A DNA stretch of 64,000 bases, from positions 1 through 64,000 of the forward strand of contig NZ_BBYK01000050.1 of NCBI RefSeq assembly GCF_001570365.1. The letters run 5' to 3'. The position numbers and the translations under genes are program-made. This DNA comes from Microtetraspora fusca (GTDB taxonomy: Bacteria; Actinomycetota; Actinomycetes; Streptosporangiales; Streptosporangiaceae). The notes below the pieces were generated by a model that had not been told where the DNA came from, did not search any database, and worked only from the letters and a program-made list of their open reading frames with translations. Below are positions 51,835 to 59,306 of this stretch, piece after piece (position 1 is the stretch's first letter; every line of letters begins with the position of its first letter).

Positions 51835-52859
51835 CCGCCCTCGCACCCTCCCCGTCGCCGGCCTCGGCCGTCGCGCCCCGGCGCACCGCACGGGGCAGGT
51901 GGTACCTCGCCGCCGCCGGCCTCGCGGTCGTCGTCACCGCGTACAGCCTCACGGTGTCCTCGGTCCCGCTCCCCTTCGGCGACGTGCTGGACGCTCTTAC
52001 CGGCCGGGCGGACGACGCGCTGAGCCGGCTGGTGTGGGACTACCAGATCCCCCGGATCATCCTCTGCTGGGCGGTCGGCGCGGGGCTCGGCGCCTCCGGC
52101 GCCGTCATGCAGAGTGTCATCCGCAACCCGCTGGCCTCGCCGGACGTGCTCGGGGTGACCCGGGGCGCCGGCGTGACCGCCCTGTTCGTGGTGCTGATCC
52201 TGCCCGCCACGCCGCTCAGCCTGCTGCCGGTCGCCGCGCTGGCCGGAGGCGTGGCCGTCACCGTCGTCGTGTACGCGCTGGCGTACCGGGGCGGCACCAC
52301 GCCGATCCGGCTGGCTCTGGTCGGAGTCGCCGCGAGCGCCTGCTGCGAGGCGATGATCCGCTTCCTGCTGATGCGCTATCCGCAGGACGTGAACGGCTCG
52401 CTGATCTGGCTGGCCGGCAGCTTCTTCGGGAGGACCTGGCAGACCGTGGCGATCACCGTGCCGTGGGTCGTCGTCTGCCTGCCCGTGGTCGTGCTCCTCG
52501 GCAGGCGGCTGGACGTGATGGGGCTCGGCGATCCGATGGCGGTCGGGCTGGGCGAGCGGGCCGAGGGCACCCGCCGGCTGGCCATCGGGGTGGCCGTCGT
52601 CCTGGCCTCGGGCGCGGTCGCCGCCGCGGGCACGCTGTCGTTCGTCAGCCTGATCGCCCCGCACATCGCCCGGCGGTTGGTCGGCGGCCGGATGGCGACG
52701 CTCACCCCCATGGCCGCCGCCGTCGGCGTCCTGCTCACGCTCGGCGCGGACACCCTCGGTCGCGGGATCAGTCCGCCCCTGGAGATCCCGGCCGGACTGA
52801 TCACCGCGGTGATCGGCGCGCCGTACTTCCTCTACCTGCTCATGCGAACCGGAAGGTAG
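51831..52859 (+). CDS. FecCD-family importer permease, second subunit
   Basis: This 342-aa protein has the same fold as the preceding permease, with YQIPRIILCWAVGAGLGASG, VMQSVIRNPLASPDVLG and SFVSLIAPHIARRLVG. A cytosolic basic N-terminus precedes helix 1. It lies 7 bases before the ATPase gene. Together with the first permease it forms the channel for a metal chelate. Confidence 0.94.
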   Translation: MTALAPSPSPASAVAPRRTARGRWYLAAAGLAVVVTAYSLTVSSVPLPFGDVLDALTGRADDALSRLVWDYQIPRIILCWAVGAGLGASGAVMQSVIRNPLASPDVLGVTRGAGVTALFVVLILPATPLSLLPVAALAGGVAVTVVVYALAYRGGTTPIRLALVGVAASACCEAMIRFLLMRYPQDVNGSLIWLAGSFFGRTWQTVAITVPWVVVCLPVVVLLGRRLDVMGLGDPMAVGLGERAEGTRRLAIGVAVVLASGAVAAAGTLSFVSLIAPHIARRLVGGRMATLTPMAAAVGVLLTLGADTLGRGISPPLEIPAGLITAVIGAPYFLYLLMRTGR

Positions 52860-52866
52860 GCCCGAC

Positions 52867-53700
52867 ATGCGCCTTTCCGCCGAGGGTGTGGAACTGCGCT
52901 ACGACCGCAAGGTGGTGGCCAGGAACCTCTCCCTGGAGATCCCCGACAACCAGGTGAGCGTCCTCATCGGTCCGAACGGGTCGGGAAAATCCACCGCACT
53001 GAAGAGCCTCGCCCGCCTGCTGCGCCCGGCCGGGGGCCGGGTGCTGCTGGACGGCGCCTCCATCCAGTCCCTGCCCACCAAGGAGATCGCCCGGCGGCTC
53101 GCGATCCTTCCGCAGGTGCTCACCACCCCGGAGGCCATCACCGTGGAGGACCTGGTCTGGTTCGGGCGCCATCCGCACCGCCGTACCGTGGGCGCGCCCT
53201 CCCCGCAGGACCGCGAGATGGTCGAGTGGGCGCTGCGCTCGACCGACACCGCAGCGCTGCGCGACCAGTACGTCGACCAGCTCTCCGGCGGCCAGCGCCA
53301 GCGGGTGTGGATCGCGGTGTGCCTGGCACAGCAGACCGACCTGCTCCTGCTGGACGAGCCGACGACCTTCCTCGACGTCACCTACCAGCTCGAACTGCTC
53401 GACCTGCTGGCCCGGCTCAACGGGGAGGAGGGCAAGACGATCGCCATGGTCCTGCACGACTTCAACATGGCGGCCGAGTACGCCGACCACATCTTCGTCC
53501 TCGCCGCGGGTGAGCTCGTCTGCCAGGGAACGCCGCGGGAGGTGCTGACCAAGGAGACCATGCGCACGGTCTTCTCGCTGGACGTGGAGATCGGCGTCAA
53601 CCCGCGGAGCGGACGCCCGCTCGTCATCCCGTTACGCCGGCGTCCGGCTCCGCACCGCGTGGCTCGTCAGACCGTGCCGGGGTCGCCGACCCGCTCGTAG
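52867..53700 (+). CDS. FecE-type ABC importer ATPase
   Basis: This 277-aa ATPase has Walker A GPNGSGKST, signature LSGGQRQR, Walker B LLLLDEPTTFLD and a switch His in VLHDFNMAAEYAD, all as in iron-siderophore importers. The last 34 bases overlap the 3' end of the ChrB-like gene on the other strand, so the final residues (rich in Arg and Pro) are probably unimportant. It completes the RpiR-flanked importer operon. Confidence 0.95.
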   Translation: MRLSAEGVELRYDRKVVARNLSLEIPDNQVSVLIGPNGSGKSTALKSLARLLRPAGGRVLLDGASIQSLPTKEIARRLAILPQVLTTPEAITVEDLVWFGRHPHRRTVGAPSPQDREMVEWALRSTDTAALRDQYVDQLSGGQRQRVWIAVCLAQQTDLLLLDEPTTFLDVTYQLELLDLLARLNGEEGKTIAMVLHDFNMAAEYADHIFVLAAGELVCQGTPREVLTKETMRTVFSLDVEIGVNPRSGRPLVIPLRRRPAPHRVARQTVPGSPTRS

Positions 53701-54221
53701 ACGTCGGCTTCGAACAGGTCGAGAAGCCGTTCGCACTCCGCGACCTTCTCGTGGGCCAGCTCCCTCCCAGGGGCGCCCATCCAGTCGCGCGCCTCGACCT
53801 TGCGAAGCCAGCGGCGCAGCTTCTCGAGGTCCTGACGGATCTCCTCGGCCTCCTCGAACGTGTAGTTCTCCCGGAACCGCTCGAACTCGATCTCCTTGAA
53901 GAACTTGGTCTCGCACTCCTCCACGATCTCGGCGTACTCCTTCGCCGAGTTCTCGCGGAACGACTCGACGAGCGCGCGGTGCTCGCGCTCCTCGACCTCG
54001 GTCAGCACGAAGATCATGCTCTCGCCGCCGAGCTCGTCGATGCGCTCACGGACCTTGTCCAGGCGTTCCCGGACACCGGGGCGGTCCGGCAGCACGCACA
54101 CCGCCTGCTGGATGTAGAGGGCGCCCAAACGCTTCAGCTCACGCCACACCGCCACCCGGGCGCGCGACGTCGTGGAGGGCACCCGGTACACGAGCTGCAG
54201 ATAACGCTCGTCGATCGTCAT
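53667..54221 (-). CDS. ChrB N-terminal-domain protein
   Basis: This 184-aa protein matches the N-terminal domain of chromate-resistance ChrB: LVYRVPSTTSRARVAVWREL, then LGALYIQQAVCVLPD. A long acidic coiled region follows (EYAEIVEECETKFFKEIEFE). The C-terminal half of full ChrB (about 310 aa) is missing, as in many actinobacterial homologues. Start ATG 54221. It is divergent from an ExxE membrane-protein operon, and its 3' end overlaps the converging ATPase gene by 34 bases. Chromate sensing is not established; a metal role fits the neighbours. Confidence 0.8.
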   Translation of the reverse strand: MTIDERYLQLVYRVPSTTSRARVAVWRELKRLGALYIQQAVCVLPDRPGVRERLDKVRERIDELGGESMIFVLTEVEEREHRALVESFRENSAKEYAEIVEECETKFFKEIEFERFRENYTFEEAEEIRQDLEKLRRWLRKVEARDWMGAPGRELAHEKVAECERLLDLFEADVYERVGDPGTV

Positions 54222-54257
54222 GGCACCCAAGGCTACCCAGTTGACATATCCGGCATG

Positions 54258-54287
54258 TGCAATGAAGCATTAGATGCAGTGAAACAT
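54258..54287. repeat. Tandem 13-bp direct repeat in metal-transporter promoter
   Basis: TGCAATGAAGCAT (54258-54270) and TGCAGTGAAACAT (54275-54287) match 11 of 13 bases, 17 bp apart. GCAT-TAG-ATGC forms a dyad across their junction. A TTGACA -35-like hexamer lies at 54241. It is a candidate metal-regulator site for the operon from 54311 and for the divergent ChrB-like gene. Confidence 0.5.
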
Positions 54288-54310
54288 CTGTTACAAAGCA
54301 AGGAGACGCC

Positions 54311-55102
54311 GTGACAGGCGCAACCTGGGGCCTTGTCGCCTCAACCTTCGCCGCCTCATTCGTCGAATTCGTCGAGGCACTCACCATCGTCCTCGCCATG
54401 GGCGTCACCCGCGGCTGGCGTTCCGCCCTCGCCGGCACCCTCGCCGCACTCGTCGCGCTCACCGCGTTCACCGCGGCCGCCGGATACGCCCTCAGCACCT
54501 GGCTCCCCGAATCACTCCTCCAGCTCGTCGTCGGCACCCTCCTGCTGATCTTCGGCCTCCAGTGGCTCCGCAAGGCCGTCCTGCGCTCCTCAGGACTCAA
54601 GGCCATGCACGACGAAGAAGAGGAGTACGCCACCCAGACGGCGGCGGCGCGGCAGGCGGCCCGCCAGAGCCGCTTCGGCATCGACACCTTCGCCTTCGTC
54701 GTCTCGTTCAAGGGCGTCTTCCTCGAAGGCGTCGAAGTCGTCTTCGTCGTCATCACCTTCGGACTCAGCGCCGCCAACATGCCCGCCGCCATCGGCGGCG
54801 CCGCCGCCGCCGGCATCCTCGTCCTGCTCGCCGGCCTCATCCTGCACCGCCCGCTCGCGGCCATCCCCGAGAACGCCCTCAAGTACGGCGTCGGCCTGCT
54901 CCTGGCCAGCTTCGGCGCCTACTGGGCCGTCGAAGGCCTCGGCGTGTTCACCCACAGCGGCGAAAGCCTCGAATGGCCCGGCGGCGACTGGGCCATCCTC
55001 GCCCTCATCGCCTGCTGGCTCCTCATCTCCCGCGTCCTGGTCCGCTACCTGCCCCGCCTCAAGCCGCAGTCCACCCACCTCAAGCCGGAGACCGTCCGAT
55101 GA
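54311..55102 (+). CDS. ExxE-motif membrane protein (COG4280-like, putative metal transporter)
   Basis: This 263-aa protein has six to seven helices in two related halves, each with an acidic motif inside the membrane: Glu19-x2-Glu22 (VEFVEALTIVLAMG) and Glu139-x2-Glu142 (LEGVEVVFVVITFG). This recalls the duplicated REXXE of FTR1 iron permeases and the acidic motifs of GDT1/MntP manganese exporters. A charged loop (MHDEEEEYATQ) joins the halves. It heads an operon with a tiny membrane protein and a VIT1/CCC1 transporter. Start GTG 54311 after AGGAGA. Transport of Fe or Mn is inference. Confidence 0.75.
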   Translation: MTGATWGLVASTFAASFVEFVEALTIVLAMGVTRGWRSALAGTLAALVALTAFTAAAGYALSTWLPESLLQLVVGTLLLIFGLQWLRKAVLRSSGLKAMHDEEEEYATQTAAARQAARQSRFGIDTFAFVVSFKGVFLEGVEVVFVVITFGLSAANMPAAIGGAAAAGILVLLAGLILHRPLAAIPENALKYGVGLLLASFGAYWAVEGLGVFTHSGESLEWPGGDWAILALIACWLLISRVLVRYLPRLKPQSTHLKPETVR

Positions 55103-55305
55103 AGCTCATCAAGGGATTCGCCCACTTCTGGTACGACTTCATCATCGGTGACGACTGGAAGATCGCCGCCGCCGTCGTCGCCGCCCTCGCCCTCACCCTC
55201 GGCGTCGTGCTCGCGGGCGCGACCGCCGCCACGGCCGCGATCGCCGGCGGCGTCCTGCTCCTGCTGTTCTTCGTCGTCAGCGTCGTCATCGACGTCAGGA
55301 GCTGA
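55099..55305 (+). CDS. Small two-helix membrane protein
   Basis: This 68-aa protein starts KLIKGFAHFWYDFIIGDDWK, then has two hydrophobic segments (IAAAVVAALALTLGVVLAG and AIAGGVLLLLFFVVSVVI). Its ATG overlaps the stop of the ExxE protein gene (ATGA), and the VIT1-type gene follows 3 bases after its stop. It is likely a small accessory subunit of the transporter. No function is established. Confidence 0.75.
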   Translation: MKLIKGFAHFWYDFIIGDDWKIAAAVVAALALTLGVVLAGATAATAAIAGGVLLLLFFVVSVVIDVRS

Positions 55306-55308
55306 CCG

Positions 55309-56016
55309 ATGACCGCCCAAACCGTGGAACTCCACACCCACCACCGCGACGTCACCGGCGGCTGGCTGCGCCCCGCCGTCTTCGGCGTCATGGACGGACT
55401 CGTCTCCAACGCCGCACTCCTCGCCGGAGTCATCGGCGGAGGGGCCACCGGCACCGGCGTCGCCATCACCGGGCTCGCCGGGCTCGCCGCCGGCGCCTTC
55501 TCCATGGCCACCGGCGAATACACCTCGGTCGCCTCGCAGCGGGAGCTCACCCAGGCTGAGATCGCCATCGAACGCCGCGAGCTCACCCGCAACCCGGAGG
55601 CGGAGGAACGGGAACTCGCCCTGCTCTACCAGTCCCGGGGTCTGACCCCCGAACTCGCCGCGGAGGTCGCCCGGCAACTCCACCACAACGAGGAAGTGGC
55701 CTGGCGCGTCCACGCCCGGGAAGAACTCGGCGTCGACCCCGACGACCTCCCCTCCCCCTGGGTCGCCGCGGGGTCCTCTTTCCTGGCCTTCGCCATCGGC
55801 GCGCTGATCCCCGTGCTGCCGTTCCTCGTCGGCCTGTCCTCGACCCTGGCCGTGATCCTGCTCACCGCCACCGCGCTGTTCGCCACCGGCGCGATGGTCG
55901 CCCGGCTCACCGCCCGCTCTCCCCTCTACGGCGGCGCCCGCCAGCTCGCCCTCGGCGCCCTCGCCACCGCCGTGACGTACGGCGTGGGCAGCCTGGTCGG
56001 TACCTTCATCACCTGA
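55309..56016 (+). CDS. VIT1/CCC1-family Fe/Mn transporter
   Basis: This 235-aa protein has five helices. The helix 1-2 region shows the signature RPAVFGVMDGLVSNAALLAG and FSMATGEYTSVASQ, and a metal-binding loop with several Glu residues (EREIALLYQSRGL-like segment) lies between helices 2 and 3. Plant and yeast members move Fe2+ or Mn2+ into vacuoles; bacterial ones probably export or sequester them. It is the third gene of the ExxE operon, next to a FecBCDE importer, so this area serves metal balance. Confidence 0.92.
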   Translation: MTAQTVELHTHHRDVTGGWLRPAVFGVMDGLVSNAALLAGVIGGGATGTGVAITGLAGLAAGAFSMATGEYTSVASQRELTQAEIAIERRELTRNPEAEERELALLYQSRGLTPELAAEVARQLHHNEEVAWRVHAREELGVDPDDLPSPWVAAGSSFLAFAIGALIPVLPFLVGLSSTLAVILLTATALFATGAMVARLTARSPLYGGARQLALGALATAVTYGVGSLVGTFIT

Positions 56017-56125
56017 CGGACAGGCCCGCCATCCCCACCGGAAACCCGGCGAACGGCGGGCACGGCCCCTCCGGAAGGACCACCGGGCTCGGCTCCGCCC
56101 GCATCCGTGCGCCCGCGAAACCACC

Positions 56126-56158
56126 GGCCCCTCAACAGTCCGACGCTGTTGAGGGGCC
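56126..56158. terminator. Perfect 13-bp hairpin, bidirectional terminator
   Basis: GGCCCCTCAACAG (56126-56138), seven-base loop, CTGTTGAGGGGCC (56146-56158). It lies between the VIT1-type stop and the converging DUF1801 stop. There is no T-run, so it may act on both strands. Confidence 0.75.
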
Positions 56159-56229
56159 GAGGCGCGCGACCGCCACCGGACCTCCCGCCGCCGGCACGCG
56201 CGGGCCGGCGGCTGGAGGTCCGGCGGCTC

Positions 56230-56580
56230 TCACCCCCGGTCCAGCTCGACGGCCTGGGTGATGTAGTCGCGCAGGGCGTCGGGGTCGATGTCCTCGAGCT
56301 TCTTGATCTTGACGTGCCGGGTCTTCTTTCCCACGCCCTCGAGCAGGCCGTGCGCGTCGGCGAACTCCGCGCCACGGTCGAAGGCGAGGGTGATGTGGGT
56401 CGTGCTCGCGCTGATGATCGCCAGATTCCTGTCGCCCCGCCAGGCCGGGGATCCGTAGGCGATGACCTCACGGGCCTCGGGCGCGTGCTGCTTCATCAGG
56501 TCGCGCAGGGCGGCGACGGTGGGCCGGTGGGCGGGCGCGACCCGGGTTCTCACATACTCGTCGACGGCTTCGTCACTCAT
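56230..56580 (-). CDS. DUF1801-domain protein
   Basis: This 116-aa protein has the DUF1801/YdhG fold: VAALRDLMKQHAPEAREVI, then GSPAWRGDRNLAIISAS and late KKTRHVKIKKLEDIDPDAL. Function is unknown; the family is often found near ArsR-type regulators with SRPBCC partners, as here, where such a fusion gene lies 133 bases upstream. Both are on the minus strand and may form one transcript. Confidence 0.88.
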   Translation of the reverse strand: MSDEAVDEYVRTRVAPAHRPTVAALRDLMKQHAPEAREVIAYGSPAWRGDRNLAIISASTTHITLAFDRGAEFADAHGLLEGVGKKTRHVKIKKLEDIDPDALRDYITQAVELDRG

Positions 56581-56713
56581 GGTCTCTCCGTTCGTCGGAT
56601 ACGGCTCGTTTCGGGCGGCCGGCCTCCGCGCGGACGGCGGACGAGGCCGGCCGCCGGGCCGGTCGCTGCCGCGCGTACCGGCCCGGGCCCGGGGGGAAGA
56701 GGGGGCGCCGGAA

Positions 56714-57526
56714 TCAGCGGTACAGGGGCTCGCCGGTTTCCAGCAGGGTCTTGAGATCGCTGAGGATCTGGTTCCAACCGCCGCCGTTTTCGGGGATCCG
56801 GCCGGCGGTCTGGGCCGCCGTCTGGGGCGCGCCGGTGACGTCGTGGGTGACGGTCAGCTTGCAGACCCCGTTGCCGTCTTCCTCGATCTCGTACGTGAGC
56901 CGGGTGAACCCTTCGCCGACGAACAGCGCGCGCCAGGTCTGCACGAGCCGGCGGGGCGGCTCGGCCTCGATGACCTCGCCGTCGACCATGACGTCCGGCG
57001 CGCCGAACTCCTTCATGGCCTCGCTGGCCATCCCGCGGAACGCGCCGCCGGGGCGGAGGTCGTAGTCGACGGGCACCTGGTAACCGAACTTCACCGTCCA
57101 CTCCGGCTTGGTGATGGCGTCCCAGATCGCCTGCGGGGTGGCCTTGATGTACACCTGGTAGACCTGGATGACCGTGCTGCCCTCAGTGGTGTCGGTCGTC
57201 GACATCATGGCTGATAGCTCCAGTTCTCTCTTAAGATCGGCGAGCGCCGCCGCGGAGCGCTCGGAGTACTTGTCGATCCACCGGTCGTGGATCAACCGGA
57301 TCGGCACGGGGTTGAGGAAGTGCAGCTTCTCCCGGCCCGACCGGCGGCTGAGCACCAGTCCCGCGTCCTCCAGCACCCGCAGATGCTTGGCGACGCCGAA
57401 CCGGGTCATCTCCACCTCCGCCTCCAACTCGCCCAGCGTCCGTCCGTCCCGGGCGAACAGCATGTCGAGCAGGAAGCGACGGGTCGGGTCGGCGAGCGCT
57501 CTGAACACAAGGTCGTCATCGCTCAC
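56714..57526 (-). CDS. Fused ArsR regulator - SRPBCC (AHSA1-type) protein
   Basis: This 270-aa protein joins an ArsR winged helix (residues 1-95: FRALADPTRRFLLDMLFARD, MTRFGVAKHLRVLEDAGLVL) to an SRPBCC/AHSA1 ligand-binding domain (about 125-262: QVYQVYIKATPQAIWDAITK, GGGWNQILSDLKTLLETG). These two domains are more often separate, adjacent genes. The GTG at 57526 is the start: the -10 TATTTT ends 6 bases before it, so the mRNA is probably leaderless. A perfect operator lies between -35 and -10. The ligand is unknown. Confidence 0.88.
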   Translation of the reverse strand: MSDDDLVFRALADPTRRFLLDMLFARDGRTLGELEAEVEMTRFGVAKHLRVLEDAGLVLSRRSGREKLHFLNPVPIRLIHDRWIDKYSERSAAALADLKRELELSAMMSTTDTTEGSTVIQVYQVYIKATPQAIWDAITKPEWTVKFGYQVPVDYDLRPGGAFRGMASEAMKEFGAPDVMVDGEVIEAEPPRRLVQTWRALFVGEGFTRLTYEIEEDGNGVCKLTVTHDVTGAPQTAAQTAGRIPENGGGWNQILSDLKTLLETGEPLYR

Positions 57527-57749
57527 GACACCAAAATAGGTGACCAAAAGGTCACATGTCAACGGAGCGTCGATGCCCGCTTCGCGAGCGGTTACCACGA
57601 CGCCGCGGACGTGCCTTTATGGAGCGGGAACACCCCGGCGACGACAAGGGCCGGCGATCACCACGCCACCGGCCGTCCCCGGCAGCGCGAGAAGGCCCGC
57701 CGCCGAAACCGGCCACAACCGTGGCTTTTGTGTGAGCTATGCGTCGTAT
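57527..57749. other. Upstream region of ArsR-SRPBCC gene and riboswitch
   Basis: Apart from the promoter/operator at 57533-57562, this 223-base stretch shows no gene. It should hold the + strand promoter of the riboswitch RNA; TATGCG/TTTTGT-like sequences near 57725-57745 are possible parts of it. Confidence 0.4.
57533..57562 (-). promoter_or_regulatory. Promoter with operator between -35 and -10
   Basis: On the minus strand TTGACA (57562-57557) and TATTTT (57538-57533) are 18 bp apart. The spacer contains the perfect dyad GTGACC-TTTT-GGTCAC (57540-57555). A regulator bound there would block RNA polymerase, so simple autorepression is expected. The GTG start begins 6 bases after the -10. Confidence 0.8.
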
Positions 57750-57915
57750 GCGACCATGACCGCAAAGGCGACGGCGGAACGAGGAAGCCGGTGTGAATCC
57801 GGCGCGGTCCCGCCACTGTGATCGGCGAGCGAACCCCGACGACGCCACTGCCCGTACGCGGGCGGGAAGGCCGGGGCGAGCATCGACCCGAGAGCCAGGA
57901 GACTCACGCGGTCGC
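57750..57915 (+). promoter_or_regulatory. Cobalamin (B12) riboswitch
   Basis: This RNA element has the conserved cobalamin aptamer features: a GAAGCCGGTG...ATCCGG stem, CGCCACTGTG (57811-57820), GGGAAGG, and the B12 box GCCAGGAGAC (57894-57903). The closing helix P1 can be found as GCGACC (57750-57755) with GGTCGC (57910-57915). It controls the following five-gene operon, which should be expressed when adenosyl- or other cobalamin is low. The expression platform is uncertain: a TTGGGG/CCCCAA hairpin lies at 57929-57947 without a T-run. Confidence 0.93.
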
Positions 57916-58094
57916 CTCCTCGAAGGAATTGGGGCGGATCTCCCCAAGAGAGGACGGTGGGCGCATGCCGTACGACCGGCGTGGCGTGCTTCGCGTTGCC
58001 CGCACAGGCGGGCCTCTCCTGGGCGATCCGACCCTCGGCCGCCGCGTACGCCGTCGAGGAACGGCGGGCGCGGCTTATCGCCAGGAGACCATCG
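57916..58094 (+). other. Leader between riboswitch and receptor gene
   Basis: This 179-base leader has a small hairpin (57929-57947) and a possible short frame from ATG 57965 (after GAGGAC and GGTGGG) that runs into the receptor gene in another phase. The receptor's Shine-Dalgarno region, GCCAGGAGACC (58080-58090), repeats the B12-box sequence of the aptamer exactly over 10 bases. Confidence 0.5.
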
Positions 58095-59306
58095 ATGGGT
58101 ATCCCCCGCCCGATCGGCGGCGCGCTGCTCGCCGTCCTGCCCGCGGTCCTGCTCACCGCGTGCGCCGGAACCGAACCGTCCGCGTCCCCCGCGACGGCCG
58201 CCTCTGCGGCTGAGGGGCGCTGCGTCACCTCCTACGACCCGAACACGGACTACTTCCCGGTCAAGCAGACCCTGACGCACGCCACCAACTTCACCCTCAC
58301 GTACGCCAAGAACTACCAGGTCGTCACGGTCAAGCAGCCCTCCCCCGGCGCCAAGCCCGAGACGTACGTGCTGGTGCGCTGCGGCACGCCCGCCCCCGAG
58401 CCGACCGGCGAACTCGCGGGCGCGGTCACCGTCGAGACGCCCATCGAGTCGCTGTACTCCGCCTCGACCACGCACCTGTCACTCATCACCGAACTGGGCG
58501 TGCTGGACCGGCTCGAAGGCGTGGCCTCCGCCGGACAGATCAACTCCTCCGAGGTTCTGGAGCGGGTGAAGTCCGGCACGGTCACCGAGTACGCCTCCGG
58601 AAAGGAGGTGGACACCGAGAAGGTCATCGGCGCCAAGCCCGACGTGCTGATGACCCAGGGCACCGAGGACAAGTCGTACGGTCCGCTGCGCCAGGCCGGG
58701 ATCAAGGTGGTCGCCAACGCCGAGTGGCTGGAGTCCACCGCCCTCGGCCGGGCCGAGTGGATCAAGCTGATGGCCGCGCTCACCGGCACCGAGGCCAAGG
58801 CGAACGAGGTGTTCGGCAAGATCGAGTCCGACTACACGACACTGGCGGCCAAGGCGAAGGCGGCCACGCCGGTCACCGTCCTGCCCGGCCAGATGTACCA
58901 GGGCCAGTGGTACATGCCCAACGGCGGCAGCTACGTCGCCGGGCTGATCAAGGACGCGGGCGGGACCTACCCCTGGGCGGGCACCTCCGGCTCCGGCAGC
59001 TCCACGCTGGACCTGGAGGCGGTGCTGGCGAAGGCCAAGGACTCGAAGGTGTGGTTGGCCCAGGTCAACGAGTGGAAGACCCTCGGCGACGTGAGGAAGT
59101 CCGACGCCCGCTACGCCAAGTTCGCCGCGTACGAGACCGGTGAGGTGTGGTCGGCCAACAAGGTCATCGGCCCGGGCGGCGGCAACGACTACTGGGAGCG
59201 CGGTGTCGGCCGTCCGGACCTGATCCTCGGCGATCTGGTGGCGACCCTGCACCCCGACCTCGCCCCCGGTCACGAGTTCGCCTTCTACCAGAAGATGACC
59301 AAGTGA
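58095..59306 (+). CDS. B12-controlled ABC receptor lipoprotein (class III)
   Basis: This 403-aa lipoprotein starts at ATG 58095 after AGGAGA, with lipidated Cys23 in LLTAC. The class III binding fold follows, with VETPIESLYSASTTHLSLIT, a central GAKPDVLMTQGTED and late GGNDYWERGVGRPDLILGD. An extra N-terminal segment (about residues 45-115, CVTSYDPNTDYFPVKQ...) precedes the fold, and has Cys near both ends. Under a cobalamin riboswitch its ligand is likely a corrinoid, cobaltochelate or related metal complex. Its stop overlaps the permease start (GTGA). Confidence 0.88.
   Translation: MGIPRPIGGALLAVLPAVLLTACAGTEPSASPATAASAAEGRCVTSYDPNTDYFPVKQTLTHATNFTLTYAKNYQVVTVKQPSPGAKPETYVLVRCGTPAPEPTGELAGAVTVETPIESLYSASTTHLSLITELGVLDRLEGVASAGQINSSEVLERVKSGTVTEYASGKEVDTEKVIGAKPDVLMTQGTEDKSYGPLRQAGIKVVANAEWLESTALGRAEWIKLMAALTGTEAKANEVFGKIESDYTTLAAKAKAATPVTVLPGQMYQGQWYMPNGGSYVAGLIKDAGGTYPWAGTSGSGSSTLDLEAVLAKAKDSKVWLAQVNEWKTLGDVRKSDARYAKFAAYETGEVWSANKVIGPGGGNDYWERGVGRPDLILGDLVATLHPDLAPGHEFAFYQKMTK

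Noticed and set aside
57843-57849. A second GCCACTG, possibly a tandem cobalamin aptamer
   Set aside because: Only one B12 box and one P1 helix are found; the second copy falls inside the first aptamer.
57929-57947. TTGGGG/CCCCAA hairpin as an intrinsic terminator of the riboswitch
   Set aside because: The stem is only 6 bp and no T-run follows, so I mention it only as a possible part of the platform.
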